Shown here in pieces: positions 6,435 through 14,048 of a DNA stretch of 15,321 bases. Where the stretch lies: NCBI GenBank assembly GCA_040904765.1, contig JBBDST010000061.1:1-15321 (forward strand), in the 5' to 3' direction. Below the pieces are notes generated by a model, which was given only the letters and a program-made list of their open reading frames with translations, did not search any database and was not told the DNA's origin. Source of the stretch: JBBDST01 sp040904765. GTDB lineage: Bacteria > Actinomycetota > Nitriliruptoria > Nitriliruptorales > Nitriliruptoraceae. Within the stretch, counting starts at the first letter, position 1. Each line of letters begins with the position of its first letter. A program made the position numbers and the translations under genes.

Positions 6435-7895
6435 TTGCCGCGCGTGTATGACCGCGACTACACCGTGTTTGGTACCGATCCGACTGAACTTTCTGACCGG
6501 TTGAATTGGCTGATTGCCCCGACCGTAACGGACGTTGATCTGATTGAACGTTTCACTGAAGACGTTGTGCGTCTTGGTGTCGATGATGTCGTGCTGTGCG
6601 GGATGGGTGGCTCGTCGCTGTATCCGCGCACTTTGGTGCCGTTTGCTACCGATCCGAAACGCAAACTTACGGTTGTTGACACCACCGACCCTGACGCGTT
6701 GCGTCGGATTGACGCGGCTGTCAACTACGACCGGGCGTTGGTGATTGCCGCATCCAAATCAGGGACGACGATCGAGACAGCTGCCCAACATGCGTTTTTT
6801 GCGGATCGTCTGACCCAGCACCATGGGACAGACGCAAACGAGCGTCTTAGCGTCATCACCGACCCCGGATCGTCACTGGCCAGAGATGCTTTGGCTAAGG
6901 GCTACCGGCATGTGCTGCTAGCTGACCCGCACGTCGGCGGACGGTTCAGTGCTCATACCGTCTTTGGTGTTGCCCCCGCAGCGCTGGTTGGCGTTGACCC
7001 GCTTGGTCATCTAGCGGCGGCACAACAGACCTTCACACAGCTGGCTGAAGCTTCCCAAACCAACGTTGCCGTCATCCTTGGGGCGCACCTTGCTGCCGCC
7101 GTGACAGGCCGTAACGGGGTGGCAAATGTAGGCATCGAACTGGCCGATGCGACCGATCCGCTGGGACTATGGATCGAACAGCTGATCGCCGAATCGCTTG
7201 GCAAGCATGGCCGCGGGCTACATGTGCTCTTGCGTGCCTCGAGCCCACCTCAACTGACGGTGAAAATTGTCACCGATCCGACTGTGAACTTGCCGCATCT
7301 GCACGTTGCTGACAATCCGCAGGTATTGACGTTGACCGTGCCAGATGGTCATAAGTCCGTTGCCGTGACCGCTTCAGTATTCATGCTGGCAACAGCTCTG
7401 GCTGGCCGCGGCCTCGCCGTCAACCCGTTTGATCAACCGGACGTCGCCGCCGCCAAGCAGGCCACCGCAGCGGCATTGAACGAACGCACATCCCTCGAGG
7501 ACCCCGTGCCAATTGCCTCGGCTCTCGAAGGCTGTACTCAAGGGCACAGTGTCGTCGTGTTGGCATACACCGACCCTGACAGTGATCTGGCCGAAGAACT
7601 CTGGGCAGCTGCCGCCACGTTGGGTCGCAAACGAAATGTCGCCGCAAGCGTCGGATTTGGCCCCCGCTACCTGCACTCGACTGGACAGCTTCACAAAGGT
7701 GCGCTGAGTGACGCTTGCTATCTGATGATCGGCCCAAACGTCACCGGATCTCTTGCCATTCCTGACCGCGATTACGGGTTTGAGACCTTGTTTGCCGCCC
7801 AAGCTGCAGGGGATATCGCCGCATTACGTGAGCGTTCGCGCAACGTTTCGGTGATAACTGCCGATGAACTGACTGGCTACGTCTCGTCACTGTAA
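6435..7895 (+). CDS. pgi: Glucose-6-phosphate isomerase (Pgi)
   Basis: Pgi interconverts glucose 6-phosphate and fructose 6-phosphate in glycolysis and gluconeogenesis. The product contains GMGGSSLYPRTL, the sugar-phosphate loop SKSGTTIET (107-115), WIEQLIAESLGKHG with probable catalytic Glu253, and TGQLHKGALSD with Lys421. These match the Pgi domain of bifunctional transaldolase-Pgi proteins better than the E. coli type; no transaldolase domain is fused here. The TTG at 6435 (486 residues) is the first standard start codon in frame, but it has no Shine-Dalgarno. The open frame continues upstream to 6372 as protein-like sequence (SAVHDFIDDFCTVL), which fits the N-terminal helix of the family, yet offers no ATG, GTG or TTG. 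An ATG at 6382 is out of frame. The true start is therefore uncertain. The 3' end overlaps the converging SDR gene by 19 bases. Confidence 0.94.
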   Translation: MPRVYDRDYTVFGTDPTELSDRLNWLIAPTVTDVDLIERFTEDVVRLGVDDVVLCGMGGSSLYPRTLVPFATDPKRKLTVVDTTDPDALRRIDAAVNYDRALVIAASKSGTTIETAAQHAFFADRLTQHHGTDANERLSVITDPGSSLARDALAKGYRHVLLADPHVGGRFSAHTVFGVAPAALVGVDPLGHLAAAQQTFTQLAEASQTNVAVILGAHLAAAVTGRNGVANVGIELADATDPLGLWIEQLIAESLGKHGRGLHVLLRASSPPQLTVKIVTDPTVNLPHLHVADNPQVLTLTVPDGHKSVAVTASVFMLATALAGRGLAVNPFDQPDVAAAKQATAAALNERTSLEDPVPIASALEGCTQGHSVVVLAYTDPDSDLAEELWAAAATLGRKRNVAASVGFGPRYLHSTGQLHKGALSDACYLMIGPNVTGSLAIPDRDYGFETLFAAQAAGDIAALRERSRNVSVITADELTGYVSSL

Positions 7896-8869
7896 GGGCT
7901 GACACCAGTCGTGCGGCACGCGTCAGCCCACAACTGACCGGCAAGCCCACGGCGCGTAAACGTGTGCGCCAGGCGGTGCTGACGGCGCGGTAAACGATCG
8001 TGCCACAGACGGTTGCGCACCGAAGTCACCGGCGCGTTTGTCAGATACAAGATCGTGTCGACGCCCATTGCTGGATCACGTAACAGTGGCCGAAGCCGGC
8101 CAGAAAACCCAGGGAGCGAACTGGCAAGTCCTGGCGTGTCTACCCAGCCCGGATGGGTCGCAAAAAACGTCAGGGAGTCCGAACCAAACCGTCGCTGCCA
8201 CTGGTGGGTCAACACCAGTTGGGCACGTTTTGCCTCCGCATACATTCGGGCGCCGTTGAACCCGTCGGCAGACCGTTCAAACAGCCCACTTGCCAACGGG
8301 GTCGTATATAAACCGCCCGATGTGACCGTGATAACCCGGCCATCACCGGAACGTTCAAGGGTGCCGCGCAGCAACGTCGTGAGCACAAACGGTGCCAATA
8401 CATGCTCCTGCACGGTGCGTTCGAGCCCATCAACCGTATGTGCGAATGTGTGATGGAGCGCGCCAGCGTTATGAATCAGCGTGTCCAGCTTGGTGTCAGC
8501 ATGGCGTGCCCCAAACGCTCGTACGGAAGCCAGATTATGCAGATCAAGTTCGTCTGTCATGAGCCGATTACCAACCGAAAAACCCAGTGCAGCATCCAGT
8601 TGGGCGCGCATGCGGGCGCTTTTGGCAATCGAACGGGTTGTGGCGGTGACATAAGCCCCGTGGCGCAGCAACGACGCGGTTACCGCAAACCCAAGACCCG
8701 AATTTGCTCCCGTGACAAGCACCCGGCGTGAGACCACACCATCCAACGGGTTTTGCCAACCAAAGATGCGCGCACGAGTCGAAAAACCGATGCGAGAAAA
8801 CGACCCGACGACACTTGTTTCCAGCAGCAGGTCGATGACGCGAGCTGCTGCGCTTCGTTGACGCGTCAT
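7877..8869 (-). CDS. Short-chain dehydrogenase/reductase (DHRS12-like)
   Basis: The 330-residue product is an SDR with a Rossmann fold that uses NAD(P)H. The cofactor motif TGANSGLG is at 53-60, the NAG motif is present as HNAG, Ser184 lies in TSGGLY, and the catalytic pair is Tyr210 and Lys214 (YAEAK). HPGWVDTPG follows as the usual PG motif. The N-terminal 45 residues (TSVVGSFSRIGFSTRARIF) match the extension seen in DHRS12-type proteins rather than in classical 250-residue SDRs. Substrate is unknown; lipid or sterol-like substrates are sometimes suggested for relatives, which is not shown here. Start ATG has AGGAG a few bases upstream. tRNA-Val lies 14 bases upstream on the same strand, so the gene may be read through from the tRNA promoter. 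Confidence 0.9.
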   Translation of the reverse strand: MTRQRSAAARVIDLLLETSVVGSFSRIGFSTRARIFGWQNPLDGVVSRRVLVTGANSGLGFAVTASLLRHGAYVTATTRSIAKSARMRAQLDAALGFSVGNRLMTDELDLHNLASVRAFGARHADTKLDTLIHNAGALHHTFAHTVDGLERTVQEHVLAPFVLTTLLRGTLERSGDGRVITVTSGGLYTTPLASGLFERSADGFNGARMYAEAKRAQLVLTHQWQRRFGSDSLTFFATHPGWVDTPGLASSLPGFSGRLRPLLRDPAMGVDTILYLTNAPVTSVRNRLWHDRLPRRQHRLAHTFTRRGLAGQLWADACRTTGVSPYSDET

Positions 8870-8883
8870 GCCTGCTCCTGTAG

Positions 8884-8957
8884 TGGGCGGGGAGGGGCTC
8901 GAACCCCCGACCTCCTCGGTGTAAACGAGGCGCTCTAGCCAACTGAGCTACCCGCCC
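8884..8957 (-). tRNA. tRNA-Val (anticodon TAC)
   Basis: The minus strand folds as a complete 74-nt tRNA: acceptor GGGCGGG pairs with CCCGCCC, D stem GCTC/GAGC, anticodon stem CCTCG/CGAGG with loop TTTACAC, variable AGGTC, and T arm GGGGG-TTCGAGC-CCCTC with one G-U pair. The anticodon TAC is at genomic 8921-8923 and reads GTA/GTG valine codons. The discriminator is A, and CCA is not encoded. It lies between the divergent SDR and Nif3 genes. Confidence 0.96.
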
Positions 8958-8999
8958 ATACTGTGCGACAGTGAAGCGTAGCGCCGACGGCGTAGGCTT

Positions 9000-9028
9000 T
9001 TGACACCAGCGGCGACAAAGTGGACAGT
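9000..9028 (+). promoter_or_regulatory. Candidate promoter for a leaderless nif3-like gene
   Basis: A perfect TTGACA (9000-9005) is followed after 17 bases by GACAGT (9023-9028), a weak -10. The ATG at 9033 follows at the distance expected for the transcription start, and there is no Shine-Dalgarno. The arrangement suggests leaderless translation and argues against the in-frame TTG at 9000, which would lie in the -35 box. Confidence 0.45.
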
Positions 9029-9032
9029 ACCG

Positions 9033-10157
9033 ATGACCAAAAACGAGACGGTTGGGGTGTGGCTAAACCTCATCGAACAGCGTTATCCGGCAGGTACGGC
9101 CGCACAATGGGACAACAGTGGCTTGCAAGTCGGCGACCCGTCATGGCCGGTCGCACGGGTACTGGTCACCCTCGATGTTACCTCTGCGGTGCTAACCGAA
9201 GCGCAGAGCGTCCCACACACGCTGATAGTTGCCCATCATCCGCTGCTCTTTCATCCGCTTCAGCGGCTCACCCCAGACACCGCAGCGGGCAAACTTGCGT
9301 TACACGCCGCTGGAGCACACATTGCCGTCACTGCCGTTCACACCAACCTTGATATTGCTCAAGATGGCACCAGCACATCGGCACCACTGGCCAAGCTTTT
9401 GGCATTAACGGACCTACAGCCGCTCATGGCAACCCTTGGCGTAAGCGACACGGTGAAACTGGTGACCTTTGTTCCAGAAGATGACGTGACTTGCGTGCGT
9501 GACGCACTGACAGCAACTGGGGCAGGCGTTATCGGCGAATACAGCGCCTGCAGCTTCATCAGCCCGGGTACTGGCACGTTTCGCCCGTCAGCTAACGCCC
9601 AGCCGGCAATCACCAGCAGTGTTGACCAACAGGCTTTCGTTGCGGAACATCGGCTCGAAATGGTGGTGCCACGCAACCGTCTTGGTGCCGTCATCGTCGA
9701 ACTGTGCCGCGCCCACCCCTATGAGAAAGTGGCATACGACGTGTATGAACGGGCCGATCAAACCGAAACGTTCGGGCTGATCGGCACCTTAAGTGAACCG
9801 GTCACACTTGACACGTTGGCGAAACGAATTACGGGTGACCTGCCGGCACCTGATCTTCGCGTGGCCGGTGACCGTAACACCTTCGTATCTCGGGTGGCCG
9901 TTTGCGGCGGTGCCGGTGACAGTCTGATTGGCGCGGCGCTGGCCCACGGTGCGGACGTGTATCTCACCGGCGATCTGCGCCATCATGTGAGCCTTGATGC
10001 CCGTGAACTTGGGCTGGCACTGATTGATGTCGGGCATTACGCCAGCGAAGTAGCAGCCTTGCCCGCATTCATCGACGCGCTCACCGCTGACGCGGCGCGC
10101 CATGGCCTGGCCACACCGGTGCTAGCGTCACAAGTCAACACATCACCGTGGAGCTAA
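9033..10157 (+). CDS. Nif3-like dinuclear metal centre protein
   Basis: Members of the Nif3/YbgI/YqfO family form hexameric rings with a dinuclear metal site; some are annotated GTP cyclohydrolase 1 type 2, but the physiological role is unsettled. The 374-residue product shows the metal ligands in AHHPLLFHP (His68, His69), HTNLD (His103, Asp107) and, at the C-terminus, GHYASE (His335, Glu339). WDNSGLQVGD near 26-35 is the family N-terminal motif. The middle (about 140-240) carries the PII/CutA-like insert found in YqfO-type proteins, which explains the length above the 250 residues of short homologues. I use ATG 9033 because of the promoter position. The zinc-ribbon gene follows after three bases, a conserved actinobacterial pair. 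Confidence 0.93.
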   Translation: MTKNETVGVWLNLIEQRYPAGTAAQWDNSGLQVGDPSWPVARVLVTLDVTSAVLTEAQSVPHTLIVAHHPLLFHPLQRLTPDTAAGKLALHAAGAHIAVTAVHTNLDIAQDGTSTSAPLAKLLALTDLQPLMATLGVSDTVKLVTFVPEDDVTCVRDALTATGAGVIGEYSACSFISPGTGTFRPSANAQPAITSSVDQQAFVAEHRLEMVVPRNRLGAVIVELCRAHPYEKVAYDVYERADQTETFGLIGTLSEPVTLDTLAKRITGDLPAPDLRVAGDRNTFVSRVAVCGGAGDSLIGAALAHGADVYLTGDLRHHVSLDARELGLALIDVGHYASEVAALPAFIDALTADAARHGLATPVLASQVNTSPWS

Positions 10158-10160
10158 CCG

Positions 10161-10895
10161 ATGGATGAACGCCCGGATGAAGGCGAACTTCTCCTTGCAC
10201 TACAACGGGCCGACTCGACCGTGCTGCGCCTCACCAAACTGATCGATGATCTGCCCGAACAGCGAGAAATGGCCAGTATCGACGAACGTTTGACCGTGAT
10301 TGCCAACACCGCCGACGACGTCACGGTTGAACATGCCGAGATTTTGTCGCGGCAGCGACGTGAAGAACGTGAACTTGATCAGCTCGCCGCACGCCTCGAT
10401 GCCGAATCGGCCCGCCTGTATGACGGCAGCATCACTACGTCACGGGAAAATCAGGCAGTTGAAGCAGAAATTGGTCAGACAACCCGGCGCATCAGTGACC
10501 ATGAAGATCTGCTGCTTGCCATCATGGAAGAACTGGACACCTCAAGTGCCCAACTCGCGGCGTTACAAAGCGAACGGGATGCGCTTGAAGCACGCAAGGT
10601 CTTGCTTGCAGATTCCCTTCAGGTTGCAGCCGCACAGCACCGAGTCGATCGCGACGAAGCGCTCAGCGCCCGCAAAAACCTGTTTTTGCAACTGTCGGCT
10701 GAACTCCGTGAACGCTATACGACTATCGCCGAACGCTCCGGCGGGGTAGGAGCAGGAGAACTGATCGACGGGTCATGCTCGGCGTGTCGAATCTCTCTGG
10801 CACATGCCGACATGGATGAACTGTTGAAAGGCCCGCCGATCGCAACCTGTCCGTCGTGCCGCCGGCTGCTCGTTATCCCACCATGGAAACCCTAA
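10161..10895 (+). CDS. Coiled-coil protein with C-terminal C4 zinc ribbon
   Basis: The 244-residue product is mostly a long antiparallel coiled coil (about 8-190), rich in Glu, Arg, Gln and Ala heptads, followed by a zinc ribbon with CSAC (Cys206, Cys209) and CPSC (Cys230, Cys233). This matches the CT398/HP0958-like group (C4-type zinc ribbon domain proteins). HP0958 in Helicobacter is linked to flagellar biogenesis and RNA binding; that role should not be transferred here. Start ATG has GGAG at 10150-10153, seven bases upstream. It is three bases after the nif3-like gene and certainly in the same operon. In other actinobacteria the pair is often followed by an RNase H/phosphatase gene, which is absent here. 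It converges on the GGDEF gene with a 19-base gap. Confidence 0.9.
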   Translation: MDERPDEGELLLALQRADSTVLRLTKLIDDLPEQREMASIDERLTVIANTADDVTVEHAEILSRQRREERELDQLAARLDAESARLYDGSITTSRENQAVEAEIGQTTRRISDHEDLLLAIMEELDTSSAQLAALQSERDALEARKVLLADSLQVAAAQHRVDRDEALSARKNLFLQLSAELRERYTTIAERSGGVGAGELIDGSCSACRISLAHADMDELLKGPPIATCPSCRRLLVIPPWKP

Positions 10896-10916
10896 CCCGT
10901 CAACGGGGTGCGGGTT
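10894..10916. terminator. Weak hairpin between converging zinc-ribbon and GGDEF genes
   Basis: The short convergent gap holds CCCG-TCAA-CGGG (10896-10907) and an alternative pairing of AACCC (10894-10898) with GGGTT (10912-10916). The two are mutually exclusive. No T-tract follows on either strand. It may help end transcription from both sides, but support is low. Confidence 0.25.
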
Positions 10917-11766
10917 ACAGCGGATTCGCTCGCTTGGCGGCTTCTTTGGCGTTATCTGCTGCACGTAACACACCGATGATAGAGGTCGCATCGGTGGGAT
11001 AGTGGGCGATTCCAAACGCTACTTTCACTTCAGATTCGGTGCCGTCGGGCAGTGCAATCAGTTCATTACGGAGTCGCTCAAGAATCCGTTCGCTGATAAG
11101 CGCCACTTCAGCATCGGCCACTTTTGGCAGTGCAATCGCAATCTCATCACTACCTAGACGAGACGCTTTGGCTGCGGTTGGAATCTCGCGCCGTAACGCC
11201 TGTGCAAAGACACGCATCGCTTCGGTGCCGGTCGGATGCCCGTGACGGTCGTTTAATGCTTTCATGCCACGAATATCCGCCAGCAGAATCGTGAACTCTT
11301 CTTTTTGATCGCACAGCGCGCCAAGCGTGTCATAGAACGCTCGCACATTCAACAGGCCTGTCACCGAATCTTCCTCAACCGCACGATGCACTGCCCGGTC
11401 ATGTTCACGTTCAAGATGTTGCTCGGCCAACCCAACGGCAGCTACCAGCGTAAACACCAGCGCGCGGACAACAAGGCCAAACACATCTGCCGCAGAAGCA
11501 CCTGCGGCAACATCAATCGCTGTATGGCCGAACGCTGCGATGCCGGCAATAATCAACGGCAGCCGGTTGCTGCCGGCAACGCCAGCCAGAAAAATCAGTG
11601 GAACCGCAGCAAACGCAAAGCGTGCGTCACCGGTTAGCAGGTGCAAAGCTAACACCACAATGACTCCGCCCGTGAGCGTTGCCCGGCGGATAGCCGTGTC
11701 GGCTAGACGGTGCGTTGCGTTGATGAGAACACGGTGGGTGCGTTCGGACAGCGATTCACGCGACAC
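10915..11766 (-). CDS. Membrane GGDEF-domain protein with degenerate signature
   Basis: GGDEF domains normally make c-di-GMP from two GTP. The 283-residue product has an N-terminal membrane region (about 30-115, three to four helices), a short coiled linker, and a GGDEF domain from DSVTGLLNVRAF (133) onward. The metal-binding Asp164 (in ADIRG) and the signature acid pair Asp207-Glu208 are kept, but the signature reads GSDEI instead of GGDEF. In NDRHGHPTGT the usual GD is GT, so the aspartate that contacts guanine is Thr181. Reduced or absent cyclase activity, or a GTP-binding sensor role, is plausible. There is no RxxD inhibitory site visible. The start is GTG with AAGG eight bases upstream. 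It lies ten bases after otsB, so it is the third gene of the trehalose operon. Confidence 0.88.
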   Translation of the reverse strand: MSRESLSERTHRVLINATHRLADTAIRRATLTGGVIVVLALHLLTGDARFAFAAVPLIFLAGVAGSNRLPLIIAGIAAFGHTAIDVAAGASAADVFGLVVRALVFTLVAAVGLAEQHLEREHDRAVHRAVEEDSVTGLLNVRAFYDTLGALCDQKEEFTILLADIRGMKALNDRHGHPTGTEAMRVFAQALRREIPTAAKASRLGSDEIAIALPKVADAEVALISERILERLRNELIALPDGTESEVKVAFGIAHYPTDATSIIGVLRAADNAKEAAKRANPL

Positions 11767-11776
11767 AGCAAAAACC

Positions 11777-12586
11777 TTACGATGAGCGAGCGGCCAGAAG
11801 AGTAAGAAACGTCGCCACGTCGGCGGGTTCGGCTAGGCGGAACGACGCGCCACTTGAGCGCGGCGTCGTCGCGACAAGAATACCGTGACCGCCGTGCTGA
11901 AGCGCAATCACGAATGCGTCCTCATCGGTGACGTCGTCACCGATCGCGATCGGTGTCAGCTCTAAGTGGTCCGTGCATAACGTGGCTAACGCGGCCCCTT
12001 TTGACACCGTGTCGGGCAGCAATTCGTCCACCGCATGGCCGTGCAACACCCGAAATTTGGTGTCGCTGGTGCCGGCAGCGTGAAGCAGTTCAAGTACGGC
12101 CGGACGATACTTAGCAACCGTGCCGCTTGTGGCATTGCGATGGTGTACGGCAACCCCGGCAGGTTTTCGTTCGATCGTCCAGCCAGACGTGTGCGCTAAC
12201 AGCGCACACAACGCGTCATACACGCACGCGACCTGCTCGGTATGTAAACGCGTGTCGGTCGTGTCAGTGACACTACCGTCAGGATGTTGCCATACCCGTC
12301 CATGCTCACCAATGAGTGTGAGCGCCTTGATGTCGGCAAAACGCGGCGCAAGTTCATCAAGCGGACGCCCGGAGATCACCGCCACGGTGGCGTGTTGGGT
12401 CAAGATGTTAAGCGCCTGTGCGGCCTTAGGCAGTAAGGCGGCGTCTGCCGGATTGTTTACGATCGGGGCGAGCGTGCCATCAAAGTCAAGGGCAAACAGC
12501 ACTGTTGACAACTCAGGGATGCTGCTTGTCAGCGCACGGGCAGTGACAAACTTGGGTGAGTTCTTAGTTTCAGCGGGGATGCTCAC
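11777..12586 (-). CDS. otsB: Trehalose-6-phosphate phosphatase (OtsB)
   Basis: OtsB removes phosphate from trehalose 6-phosphate, the second step of the OtsAB route. The product is a HAD phosphatase: LDFDGTLAP with nucleophile Asp34 and Asp36, SGRP at 72-75, GEHG at 93-96, the substrate-binding segment ERKPAGVAVHHR (139-150), Lys196, and GDDVTDEDAF (216-225). Length of 269 residues is normal for bacterial OtsB. I chose GTG at 12586 because it overlaps the otsA stop as GTGA, the usual translational coupling; an upstream in-frame start at 12622 would lie inside otsA. The GGDEF gene follows after ten bases. Confidence 0.95.
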   Translation of the reverse strand: MSIPAETKNSPKFVTARALTSSIPELSTVLFALDFDGTLAPIVNNPADAALLPKAAQALNILTQHATVAVISGRPLDELAPRFADIKALTLIGEHGRVWQHPDGSVTDTTDTRLHTEQVACVYDALCALLAHTSGWTIERKPAGVAVHHRNATSGTVAKYRPAVLELLHAAGTSDTKFRVLHGHAVDELLPDTVSKGAALATLCTDHLELTPIAIGDDVTDEDAFVIALQHGGHGILVATTPRSSGASFRLAEPADVATFLTLLAARSS

Positions 12587-13989
12587 GGCGCCAAAATCGC
12601 CTGCAGTTCTTCGTTGACCCACCGGTACACGTCATGGTTTCGTACCCGTGTGGCCATACGTTCAAGCCGTCCTTTGCGATCTTCGCGGGTGAAAGCCAAT
12701 GCTGCCGCGATGTTGGCGCTTTGTCCCGCCACGTCATACGGGTTGGTGAGGACTGCATCGTTGCCAAACACTTCAGCGGTGCCACAAAACTCGCTTAACA
12801 GCAGCACCCCGTCACGTTGGGCCGCATGCTGCACCGTGACGAACTCTTTGGCGACTAAGTTCATGCCGTCTTTGAGTGGCGTGACACACATCACGTCGGC
12901 AAGCAGGTAGTAGGCGGCTAATTCGTTGCGTGACACCCCCCGAAATAGGTAGTGCACCGGCACGTCATGGCCTGGCGCAGTGAAACGGCCGTTTATGCGC
13001 CCAAGTTCCATTTCGACATTGGTACGAAGCGCCTGATATTCGGTTACATCGTCGCGGCTTGGTACCGCAATCTGGATATAAACGACCTGTTTGGCGTAGG
13101 TCGGATCGGTTTCATACAGATGTTCGACTGCTCGCAGGCGATGACGGATCCCTTTGGTGTAGTCGAGCCGGTCAACGCCGAGAAGCACCCTTCGGTTCGC
13201 AAACTGGGTTTGCAACTGTTCGAAGTGGGAGATTGTTTCCGAAGCGGTAGCAAGGTCGGTAAACATATCGACGTCGATCGATATCGGGTGGGCTTCGATT
13301 CGAACCATACGGCCGTCCGCGAGACGCACATGAGAATCTAAGATCGTGACGTCAGGTAGAAATTGAGCCACCGCTCGCAAGAAGTTTTGTCGGTAGGCAT
13401 CTGTATGAAACGCCACGGCATTCGCGCCAAGCATGCCTCGTAGCAGCGCGACTCGGCCGGGGATGCGTGCAACCAGCTCCGGCGGTGGGAAAGGGATGTG
13501 CAGAAAAAAACCGATCGGTGTTTCGGGATAACTGGTCCGAACCATCTCTGGCAGCAGCATCAAGTGATAGTCGTGGATCCACACCAGCGGTTGCGTTTTG
13601 GCCGTTGCGATCGCTGCGCTGACTTGAGTGGCAAACTGGCGATTTACGGTCACATATGTGTCCCACCAGGCTTGCTGATACACCGGCGAGACGATCAGAT
13701 CGTGAAACAGTGGCCATAAGAAACGGTTGGCAAACCCGTGGTAGAAGCCATCAACAAGCGCGTCATCCAAACCGACTGGAAACAGTTGAGCGTTGAGACC
13801 GTCCACATGGGAAGGAATGCCGTCGGGATCGTCATCCCAGCCAACCCACATACCGCCCTGCTCGTCAATCACCGGTCGTAAGGCGGTGACAAGCCCGCCG
13901 GCTGCAGCAACGAAACCCGAGTCGCTACGAGAGACCGGAAGGCGGTTCGCCACGACCACTAACGGATGCGTGTGTGAACCTTGCGTCAT
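12583..13989 (-). CDS. otsA: Trehalose-6-phosphate synthase (OtsA)
   Basis: OtsA, a GT20 retaining glycosyltransferase, joins glucose from a nucleotide sugar to glucose 6-phosphate. The 468-residue product is full length. VVANRLPVS with Arg16 forms the N-terminal loop, WIHDYHLMLLP (137-147) is the acceptor site, GVDRLDYTKGI carries Arg274 and Lys279 that contact the donor phosphates, and PLKDGMNLVAKEF (371-383) with Asp374 and Glu382 contacts the donor sugar. The product would supply trehalose as a compatible solute and stress protectant. ATG 13989 is preceded by AAGGAG with eight bases of spacing, one of the best Shine-Dalgarno sites in the window. Its stop overlaps otsB by four bases. An upstream aminotransferase gene lies 59 bases away on the same strand. 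Confidence 0.97.
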   Translation of the reverse strand: MTQGSHTHPLVVVANRLPVSRSDSGFVAAAGGLVTALRPVIDEQGGMWVGWDDDPDGIPSHVDGLNAQLFPVGLDDALVDGFYHGFANRFLWPLFHDLIVSPVYQQAWWDTYVTVNRQFATQVSAAIATAKTQPLVWIHDYHLMLLPEMVRTSYPETPIGFFLHIPFPPPELVARIPGRVALLRGMLGANAVAFHTDAYRQNFLRAVAQFLPDVTILDSHVRLADGRMVRIEAHPISIDVDMFTDLATASETISHFEQLQTQFANRRVLLGVDRLDYTKGIRHRLRAVEHLYETDPTYAKQVVYIQIAVPSRDDVTEYQALRTNVEMELGRINGRFTAPGHDVPVHYLFRGVSRNELAAYYLLADVMCVTPLKDGMNLVAKEFVTVQHAAQRDGVLLLSEFCGTAEVFGNDAVLTNPYDVAGQSANIAAALAFTREDRKGRLERMATRVRNHDVYRWVNEELQAILAP

Positions 13990-14016
13990 GCTGACGACTC
14001 CTTGGTATGCGTCGCC

Positions 14017-14022
14017 AGTGTA
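14017..14022 (-). promoter_or_regulatory. Possible -10 box (TACACT) for the otsA operon
   Basis: TACACT fits TANNNT and lies 27 bases before the otsA ATG, giving a short leader that contains the AAGGAG Shine-Dalgarno. The same hexamer occurs before rnpB. The -35 region shows no good match. Confidence 0.35.
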
Positions 14023-14048
14023 GTTGCGGTCGAACGGCTGTACACCGC

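Noticed and set aside
9000..9032. TTG at 9000 as the nif3-like start
   Set aside because: The extra 11 residues are not part of the family pattern and the codon lies in a perfect TTGACA -35 box, so ATG 9033 fits better.
12120..12617. Plus-strand open frame of 165 codons opposite otsB
   Set aside because: Ser/Ala/Val-rich shadow of otsB with no recognisable domain.
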